NCBI GenBank assembly: GCA_018882825.1
Contig: VERC01000078.1
Coordinates: forward strand, 1-9,391
DNA: 9,391 nucleotides
From: Acidimicrobiia bacterium
GTDB lineage: Bacteria > Actinomycetota > Acidimicrobiia > Acidimicrobiales > Acidimicrobilacustridaceae
Reading direction: 5' to 3'
The position numbers and the translations under genes are program-made. The notes under the pieces were generated by a model. That model was not told the DNA's origin, searched no databases, and was given only the letters and a program-made list of their open reading frames with translations. Of the stretch, positions 1 through 4,689 are shown piece after piece. Positions within the stretch are counted from its first letter, which is position 1. Each line of letters starts with the position of its first letter.

Positions 1-1117
1 CGCTGCGACCGGGCGCACCGGCGAGGGCCCGCTCCAGTCGGGCGATCCGTTCGACGAGCGCAGCGGTGGACACGTCGGCATCGGCCCGCGTGAGCCGGAC
101 CAGCGCGATCTCCAGCACGATCCGGGGGTCGAGCGCGTTCTGGATACCGACGAACGAGTCGCCGAGCACTTCGAGGGCGCGAGTGGTGCCACCGGCGCCG
201 AGTCGACGGGCCTGTTCGGTGGCGCGGGCGCGATCGGTCTCGGTCAGGCGCGACAGATCCGCGCCCATCGAAGCCAGGAAGATGTCGCGCAGGCGGGCGA
301 TGAGTCCCTCGCCGATGGTGCGGGGGGCGCGACCGGTGGCCAGCGCGCGCTCCACGGCGATGAGGGCGCGCCCGGTGTCGCGCTCGCACACCGCCTCGAC
401 GAGCTCATCGAGCGAATCGTCGTCGCCGGGCGCGCCACCGGCGGCCACGACGCGGTCGAGGGCCGAGAGGGTGTCGCGAGCCGAACCGGCACCGGCCCGC
501 AGCACATGGGCGCGCGCCTCGGGGGAGAGTTCGAGCCCGGCATCGGCGACGACATGATCGACCAGTGCCTCGAGATCGGTCGCCGGCAGCAGGTGCAGTT
601 CGAAATGCTGTGTCCGACTGCGGATGGTCGGGAGCACCTTCTGCGGATCGGTGGTGGCGAGCACGAACACCACGTTGGGCGGGGGTTCCTCGAGCGTCTT
701 GAGCAGCGCGTTCGACGCCGCCGTCGACAGCATGTGCACCTCGTCGAGGATGTACACCTTGTAATGGCCGGGGGTGGCCATCGAGGCACCGGCGACGAGT
801 TCGCGAATCCCCTCGACACCGTTGTTCGAGGCGGCATCGAGTTCCTGGACGTCGAAACTCGTGCCCGCCTCGATCGCCCGACACGAATCGCATTCGCAGC
901 ACGGCTCGCCGTCCCGAGGGTCGGTGCAGTTCAGCACCTTGGCCAGGATGCGTGCCGTCGAGGTCTTGCCCGTGCCCCGTGGTCCGGACAGGAGATAGGC
1001 GTGACCGACGCGGTCCTCGCGCACGGCGGTGCGCAGGGCCGTGACCAGATGCTCCTGACCCCGGACCTCGCCGAAGCGGGCCGGTCGGTACCGGCGATAG
1101 AGCGTCTGCGAGGCCAT
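1..1117 (-). CDS. dnaX: DNA polymerase III subunit gamma/tau (clamp loader ATPase), N-terminal 372 codons
   Basis: This is the motor subunit of the clamp loader, which uses ATP to open the beta sliding clamp and place it on primed DNA at the replication fork. The translation begins MASQTLYRRYRP, the usual DnaX opening. It has a Walker A motif GPRGTGKT (residues 45-52), the four zinc-binding cysteines C64, C73, C76 and C79, Walker B LDEVHML (124-130), sensor 1 ATTDPQ (154-159) and the SRT arginine-finger motif (167-169). A GSARDTLSALDR stretch follows, typical of sensor 2, and then most of the collar domain. The reading frame stays open to the left edge, so the C-terminal tau part and any programmed frameshift are not visible. 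The ATG at 1117 is chosen from the conserved N-terminus and from a TAGGCT box ending 7 nt upstream; no Shine-Dalgarno sequence is seen. It lies downstream of ffs on the same strand, a familiar bacterial arrangement. Confidence 0.97.
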   Translation of the reverse strand, partial: MASQTLYRRYRPARFGEVRGQEHLVTALRTAVREDRVGHAYLLSGPRGTGKTSTARILAKVLNCTDPRDGEPCCECDSCRAIEAGTSFDVQELDAASNNGVEGIRELVAGASMATPGHYKVYILDEVHMLSTAASNALLKTLEEPPPNVVFVLATTDPQKVLPTIRSRTQHFELHLLPATDLEALVDHVVADAGLELSPEARAHVLRAGAGSARDTLSALDRVVAAGGAPGDDDSLDELVEAVCERDTGRALIAVERALATGRAPRTIGEGLIARLRDIFLASMGADLSRLTETDRARATEQARRLGAGGTTRALEVLGDSFVGIQNALDPRIVLEIALVRLTRADADVSTAALVERIARLERALAGAPGRS

Positions 1118-1124
1118 CGGAGCG

Positions 1125-1130
1125 AGCCTA
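1125..1130 (-). promoter_or_regulatory. -10 box (TAGGCT) of dnaX, predicted leaderless start
   Basis: On the minus strand TAGGCT is followed by 7 nt and then the dnaX ATG, so transcription would be expected to begin at or next to the A of the start codon. It matches the actinobacterial TANNNT -10 consensus, and five other genes here have the same spacing within 1-2 nt. No convincing -35 was found. Readthrough from the upstream ffs promoter could also contribute. Confidence 0.6.
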
Positions 1131-1196
1131 CCGACCAGCGGTGACGGCCTACCGGGAGCACGGGCCCGCGCCCGACCCGCCTCCCCGTGTGACGGT

Positions 1197-1294
1197 CAGG
1201 CGACCTGCGGCACACCGGGGTTCCCGCTGAGAGCTGCTGCCTTCCGGCCCTGACTCGGTTCACGGGTTCCGATTGCACAGGACCCGACCGCCAC
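1197..1294 (-). ncRNA. ffs: 4.5S RNA, RNA component of the signal recognition particle (small bacterial type)
   Basis: The RNA pairs with Ffh to deliver nascent membrane and secreted proteins to FtsY and the Sec translocon. On the minus strand the highly conserved apical domain is present: GTCAGGGCCGGAAGGCAGCAGC (positions 1254-1233 in two parts, GTCAGGGCCGG then AAGGCAGCAGC), with the GGAA tetraloop. A conserved 3' arm with GGTGTGCCGCAGG follows. The ends pair: CCTGTG (from 1281) with CGCAGG (to 1204), and outside that GGCG (1292-1289) with CGCC (1202-1199), giving a hairpin of about 95 nt, normal for the short type without an Alu domain. Exact ends are estimated from the pairing. It sits 80 nt upstream of dnaX, a common neighbour. 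Confidence 0.88.
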
Positions 1295-1312
1295 ACGCGA
1301 AGGCGGGTCGGG
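1283..1312 (-). repeat. Inverted repeat at the 5' edge of ffs
   Basis: A 10-bp inverted repeat with one unpaired base: CCCGACCGCC at 1283-1292 and GGCGGGTCGGG at 1302-1312, separated by 9 nt. It lies just downstream of the predicted ffs -10 box and overlaps the first bases of the mature RNA. In the transcript it would form a 5' hairpin that competes with the terminal GGCG/CGCC helix of 4.5S RNA. It could be a processing signal, an operator, or chance in GC-rich DNA. Confidence 0.45.
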
Positions 1313-1316
1313 ACGA

Positions 1317-1322
1317 ACGATA
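1317..1322 (-). promoter_or_regulatory. Candidate -10 box (TATCGT) of ffs
   Basis: TATCGT on the minus strand predicts a start near 1310, some 18 nt ahead of the mature 4.5S RNA as drawn from its pairing. It overlaps by two bases the oppositely oriented -10 candidate of tRNA-Ser(GGA). No clear -35 is visible. Confidence 0.45.
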
Positions 1323-1326
1323 CCCT
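1321..1326 (+). promoter_or_regulatory. Candidate -10 box (TACCCT) of tRNA-Ser(GGA)
   Basis: The only TANNNT hexamer in the 80 bases before the tRNA. It predicts a start near 1333 and thus a 5' leader of about 37 nt to be removed by RNase P. It shares the bases TA at 1321-1322 with the ffs box on the other strand. Confidence 0.4.
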
Positions 1327-1369
1327 GTCCGACTGGAACACCGTCCGGCGCGAGTCGGGCGGTCACCCG

Positions 1370-1457
1370 GGAGGGGTGCGAGAGCGGCCGAATCGGCACG
1401 CTTGGAAAGCGTGTGTGGGGAAACTCACCGTGGGTTCGAATCCCACTCCCTCCGCCA
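1370..1457 (+). tRNA. tRNA-Ser (anticodon GGA)
   Basis: Class II tRNA of 88 nt with encoded CCA. The acceptor GGAGGGG (1370-1376) pairs with TCCCTCC (1447-1453), followed by discriminator G1454 and CCA. The anticodon stem is CACGC/GCGTG around loop TTGGAAA, with GGA at 1404-1406. A long variable arm GTGGG-GAAA-CTCAC (1415-1428) is diagnostic for serine, and the T arm is GTGGG-TTCGAAT-CCCAC. It decodes UCC and UCU. tadA starts 16 nt after the CCA. Confidence 0.97.
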
Positions 1458-1461
1458 CCGG

Positions 1462-1467
1462 TAGGGT
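1462..1467 (+). promoter_or_regulatory. -10 box (TAGGGT) of tadA, predicted leaderless start
   Basis: TAGGGT begins 5 nt after the tRNA CCA end and is followed by 6 nt and the tadA ATG. The corresponding -35 position (about 1439-1444) would fall in the T arm of tRNA-Ser(GGA), so the promoter and the tRNA gene share sequence. No Shine-Dalgarno sequence can fit between the box and the ATG. Confidence 0.55.
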
Positions 1468-1473
1468 CCGGCC

Positions 1474-1953
1474 ATGAGCGACCCCGTCGTGACCGATGTC
1501 TGGGACGCGGCGATGGAGGTCGCGCTGGCCGAGGCCCGTGCGGCGCTCGACCACGGGGACGTGCCCATCGGGGCGGCCGTGGTGATCGACGGACAGGTCG
1601 TCGCCCGACGGCACAACGAACGCGAGCGCTCCGGTGATCCGACGGCCCACGCCGAGGTACTGGCCCTGCGCGACGCGGCCGCCGCTGTCGGCTCATGGCG
1701 GCTCGACGGCGCCACGCTGGTGGTGACGCTCGAGCCCTGCGCCATGTGTGCCGGTGCAGCGGTCAACGCCCGTGTCGAGCGGGTCGTGTTCGGTGCCCGC
1801 AACATGGAGGCCGGGGCCTGCGGATCCCTGCTGCATCTCGGTGTCGATCCTCGACTCAATCACGAGTTCGCCACGATCGCCGATGTGCGGGCCGTCGAGT
1901 GCGCTGCGTTGCTGACGACGTTCTTCGGCGAGCGTCGGACCGGCGGCGACTGA
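1474..1953 (+). CDS. tadA: tRNA-specific adenosine(34) deaminase TadA
   Basis: TadA is a zinc enzyme that converts A34 to inosine in the ACG anticodon of tRNA-Arg, letting one tRNA read CGU, CGC and CGA. The 159-residue protein has the usual family length. It shows the cytidine/adenosine deaminase signature HAE (59-61; E61 is the proton shuttle) and PCAMC (88-92; C89 and C92 bind zinc with H59). Near the start comes VPIGAAVV (30-37), and after the zinc site AAVNARVERVVFGARN, both typical of TadA rather than guanine deaminase. The start ATG at 1474 follows a leaderless-type -10 box. The gene sits between two serine tRNA genes and close to ffs/dnaX, a context that supports the tRNA-editing assignment. 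The tRNA-Arg(ACG) substrate gene is not in this window. Confidence 0.93.
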   Translation: MSDPVVTDVWDAAMEVALAEARAALDHGDVPIGAAVVIDGQVVARRHNERERSGDPTAHAEVLALRDAAAAVGSWRLDGATLVVTLEPCAMCAGAAVNARVERVVFGARNMEAGACGSLLHLGVDPRLNHEFATIADVRAVECAALLTTFFGERRTGGD

Positions 1954-2019
1954 ACGATCGCCCGTCGATCACCGCAGGCCATCGGTCGGGGCCATTGGTC
2001 GCCCTCGCGGACCCACCGC

Positions 2020-2025
2020 TAGTGT
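2020..2025 (+). promoter_or_regulatory. -10 box (TAGTGT) of tRNA-Ser(CGA), possibly leaderless tRNA
   Basis: TAGTGT is followed by exactly 7 nt and then G2033, the first base of the mature tRNA. Normal -10 to start spacing would put the transcript 5' end on or next to the mature tRNA end. A weak -35-like TTGGTC lies at 1995-2000 with a 19-bp spacer. Confidence 0.5.
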
Positions 2026-2032
2026 CCCGCCC

Positions 2033-2122
2033 GGAGAGTTGCCAGAGCGGACGAATGGGGCGGCCTCGAAAGCCGTTGTGGCCTCCGGGTCACCGAGGGT
2101 TCGAATCCCTCACTCTCCGCCA
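2033..2122 (+). tRNA. tRNA-Ser (anticodon CGA)
   Basis: Class II tRNA of 90 nt with encoded CCA. The acceptor GGAGAGT (2033-2039) pairs with ACTCTCC (2112-2118), discriminator G2119, CCA 2120-2122. The anticodon stem is GCGGC/GCCGT (closing G-T pair) with loop CTCGAAA, anticodon CGA at 2067-2069. The long variable arm GTGGCC...GGTCAC (2078-2093) marks a serine tRNA, and the T arm is GAGGG-TTCGAAT-CCCTC. It decodes UCG, a major serine codon in high-GC genomes. Confidence 0.97.
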
Positions 2123-2126
2123 CCAG

Positions 2127-2152
2127 CACCGGCGCCCCTCGGGGCGCCGGTG
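2127..2152 (+). terminator. Perfect 12-bp hairpin after tRNA-Ser(CGA), likely terminator
   Basis: CACCGGCGCCCC (2127-2138) and GGGGCGCCGGTG (2141-2152) are exact inverse complements around TC, starting 4 nt after the tRNA CCA end. No T-run follows, as is common for GC-rich actinobacterial terminators. It probably ends the tRNA transcript and insulates the next gene. Confidence 0.7.
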
Positions 2153-2202
2153 GCGCGTCCGGGTGGACGCCGGGGCGAGTCCACATCGTTGACGCCTTGC
2201 GT

Positions 2203-2208
2203 TACGGT
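2203..2208 (+). promoter_or_regulatory. -10 box (TACGGT) of the 803-aa envelope protein gene
   Basis: TACGGT is followed by 6 nt and the ATG at 2215, again a leaderless layout. It argues against the in-frame upstream TTG at 2197, which would lie upstream of the predicted transcript start. A TTGACG at 2189-2194 is only 8 nt away, too close to act as its -35 in a standard promoter. Confidence 0.55.
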
Positions 2209-2214
2209 TGGGCG

Positions 2215-4626
2215 ATGAGCGCACGCCCGTCGCTGCGACCCCGCCTCCGAGCCGTCGCCCTGCTGGTGATGGTCGGGGTGCTGTTCGTCTCGTGCTCGTC
2301 CCCGTCGACCGATCGTTCCGCCTCCGGTGCCGACGAGATCAGCTCCACCACCGTGGCCGAGTCCTCGACCACATCGTCGATCGGGACGGAGTCCTCGACG
2401 TCCTCGTCGTCATCGTCCACGACATCGACCGTCGAGACCTCATCGTCCACGGTGCCGTCCAGCTCCACCTCGACCTCGACCACCGTCGCCCCGAGTCCGC
2501 CGACGACGGTGCCCACACCATTGGTCCCGGAGACGGCCGTGCTCCCCTGCGCCTCGTCGGTGACGATCGGTCCGATGGGCATGCGGGCCGTCGAACCGGA
2601 GACCTGTCTGGTCCGCACCGGTCTCGAATGGAGCACCGACCGAGCCGTGAAGGTGGGCGGCATCGAGTTCCGACCGGTGGCACCGGGTGCCCGCGTCGTG
2701 TTCGACCCGTTCAACGCCCGCGTCGGCGCCGTCGGCTACGAGGCCTACGGGTCCGTCCTCGGCGCGCCCGTGTTGATCGATCAGGGAGTCATCGACTGGT
2801 CGTTCCAGTACACGCCCAGCCAGAACGGCCCCGTCGGCAACTACATGCCGACACGGAGTGACACGGTGAACCTCGCCACCGTCGGGCGCCTGCCCGGTCT
2901 CGCCGACGTCGCCACCTTCCCGAAGCAACCGGTCACCGGGTTCGCCGACTACACCCTCGTGACCGACGAGTCCGTTCTCCAACTCGCCGGTCGGTTCCCG
3001 TCCCTGGCCACGTCCGAGGTCGAGTTCCCGCTCGACGCCATCGGGCTGCGCGAGATCCCCAGGTACACGATCTCGGTGCCGTCGGGCGTGGTCCAGAAGG
3101 TGCTCGGGCTCGACATCACGGGTTCGTTCACCATCCAGCCGGTGTCACGCGGTGGTTCCATCGGACTCGTCATCGGCACGGCGCTCGCACTTCCCGAGTG
3201 GCTCTCGGGCTTCACCGCCCGGTTCGCCGCCTTCTTCCCCGTCAACGGCAGCACGCAGGTCGATGAGGGGCTCATCGACATCAAGGAGATCGATCTCAAG
3301 CTCGTCCAGTTCCGCGACATCTACATGTCCTACGACAAGGCCACCGACAGTTGGGCGGGATCGGTGTCGGTGAGACTCGGCGAGGAGTCCGACGACGCGC
3401 TCGGGTTCGACGGACGACTGTCGATCGTGAACGGGAAGCTGCAGTCGGTTGGCGTCGCGGTGACCGGTCTGCCCATCCAGATCGGGACGGTGGCGAGCAT
3501 CAACCGTCTCGGCGGTCTGTTGACGATCGAGCCGCTCGGCATCCGCGCCAACGCGCAGATCGGGATCGGCCCCCTCATCACCGTCCGTTCCCCTGCACTC
3601 GTCGGCCTCGGCATCGTTCCCCAGGTGGAGGGGCAGGCCGCCTTCGTCGACGGTGAGATCACCCTCGACGTCCAGGAGGTCTCGATCACCGGGAACCTCA
3701 CCATCGCCAAGGTCAAGGTCGGCGACTACGAGCTCAAGGGTCTCCAGGTCGGCGGAGCCCGGATCGCTTACTTCTGGGACGGCCTGTTCTCGGTGTCCGG
3801 CAATGCAAAGTTCTTCTTCGACAAGGAGGAGACCTGGGGGATCCGGGGTGGACTGCGCGGTGGTATCACCGCCGATGCCCTGAGCCTCGGCGGTGACGTG
3901 AGCATCGGGCTCGGGCCGCTCCTGAAGCTCGGTGGTACGGCGGCCGTCTCCACCCGGGGCTGGATCACCTGTGCCGTCGTGAAGGGGCTCTGGTTCGAGG
4001 ATTCGCGGGTCGGGCTGTCCTACGACTGGGGAGCCGCGACGGCACGGATCCGTGGGACCGACTGCAACTCGGACGAGTACCAGGTTCCGCTCGTCCCGAA
4101 GGACTATGTGGCGACGCCCGGGCGCAACGCCAGCGGCGATGGCGACAGCAGCCAGACGGTCGAAGTCGTCGCCGACCAGAAGATGGTGACGTTCGCCATC
4201 GACGGATCGGGCGACGCCGCGACGATCACGGGACCGGACGGCACGTCCATCACCGTGACCGGTCGCGAGCAGGGCACGCAGAGCGATCCCGACGATCCCC
4301 GGTGGATGGTGGTCCATCAGCCCGGCGACACCGTCAGTTACGTGATGTACGCCCGACCGGCCGCTGGTACGTGGACGGTTGCGACGAGCGGAGCCGTGGC
4401 GCCGAAGGTCACGGCCAGCGTGGTGAGCGCGAAGAGTCGACCGCTGAGCGCTCCCACCGAGGCGCTGCGTCCGACGAGCGAACCGAGGCCCCTCTCCTCC
4501 GCCGCCGGGACCGAGGATGTCGGATCGGGGGTCGGAGGGGGCGATTGGTCCAGGATCGGAGCCGTGCTCGTGCTCCTCGGTCTCGCCCTCGTCGTCATGG
4601 TCCTCGTCGAGCGCCGCCACGGCTGA
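2215..4626 (+). CDS. Large secreted envelope protein with lipobox-like signal, Ser/Thr-rich linker, beta-rich core and C-terminal membrane helix (unknown function)
   Basis: I do not recognise the family. The 803-residue product opens with a basic segment and hydrophobic stretch (residues 13-25) ending in FVSC, a lipobox-like site with Cys27 (phenylalanine at -3 is atypical). Residues 43-101 are almost only Ser, Thr and Pro, a cell-wall-spanning type of linker. The core, from about 105 to 625, is rich in short alternating hydrophobic and glycine-containing strands (for example around 420-610) and should be mostly beta. Cysteine pairs C112/C131 and C586/C617 could form disulfides outside the cell. 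A smaller beta domain at about 655-730 contains AGTWTVATSG. The end (about 781-798) is a hydrophobic helix followed by ERRHG, a stop-transfer pattern, and there is no LPXTG motif. An extracytoplasmic structural or binding role is likely; no catalytic motif was seen. Its promoter is separate from its neighbours. Confidence 0.85.
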   Translation: MSARPSLRPRLRAVALLVMVGVLFVSCSSPSTDRSASGADEISSTTVAESSTTSSIGTESSTSSSSSSTTSTVETSSSTVPSSSTSTSTTVAPSPPTTVPTPLVPETAVLPCASSVTIGPMGMRAVEPETCLVRTGLEWSTDRAVKVGGIEFRPVAPGARVVFDPFNARVGAVGYEAYGSVLGAPVLIDQGVIDWSFQYTPSQNGPVGNYMPTRSDTVNLATVGRLPGLADVATFPKQPVTGFADYTLVTDESVLQLAGRFPSLATSEVEFPLDAIGLREIPRYTISVPSGVVQKVLGLDITGSFTIQPVSRGGSIGLVIGTALALPEWLSGFTARFAAFFPVNGSTQVDEGLIDIKEIDLKLVQFRDIYMSYDKATDSWAGSVSVRLGEESDDALGFDGRLSIVNGKLQSVGVAVTGLPIQIGTVASINRLGGLLTIEPLGIRANAQIGIGPLITVRSPALVGLGIVPQVEGQAAFVDGEITLDVQEVSITGNLTIAKVKVGDYELKGLQVGGARIAYFWDGLFSVSGNAKFFFDKEETWGIRGGLRGGITADALSLGGDVSIGLGPLLKLGGTAAVSTRGWITCAVVKGLWFEDSRVGLSYDWGAATARIRGTDCNSDEYQVPLVPKDYVATPGRNASGDGDSSQTVEVVADQKMVTFAIDGSGDAATITGPDGTSITVTGREQGTQSDPDDPRWMVVHQPGDTVSYVMYARPAAGTWTVATSGAVAPKVTASVVSAKSRPLSAPTEALRPTSEPRPLSSAAGTEDVGSGVGGGDWSRIGAVLVLLGLALVVMVLVERRHG

Positions 4627-4674
4627 CACGGCTTCACCATCGAGCGCAGGGCGCGTCACCGAGGTTCGGACCCG

Positions 4675-4680
4675 TAGCCT
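4675..4680 (+). promoter_or_regulatory. -10 box (TAGCCT) of the ABC exporter gene
   Basis: TAGCCT lies 9 nt before the ATG at 4690 (12 nt before a second in-frame ATG at 4693), so the transcript would be leaderless or carry only two or three leader bases. It lies in the 63-bp gap after the envelope protein gene, suggesting independent transcription. Confidence 0.5.
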
Positions 4681-4689
4681 GACCCCGCC

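Noticed and set aside
1159..1189. Inverted repeat CACGGG/CCCGTG between ffs and dnaX as an ffs terminator
   Set aside because: Only 6 bp with a 19-nt loop and no T-run; too weak to call in DNA of this GC content.
2197..2214. TTG start at 2197 for the envelope protein
   Set aside because: It lies within or before the -10 box; ATG at 2215 gives a proper signal peptide with a basic N-terminus.
2341..2500. Tandem DNA repeat in the Ser/Thr linker
   Set aside because: The TCC/TCG/ACC-rich stretch reflects a low-complexity protein linker; no regular repeat unit is kept.
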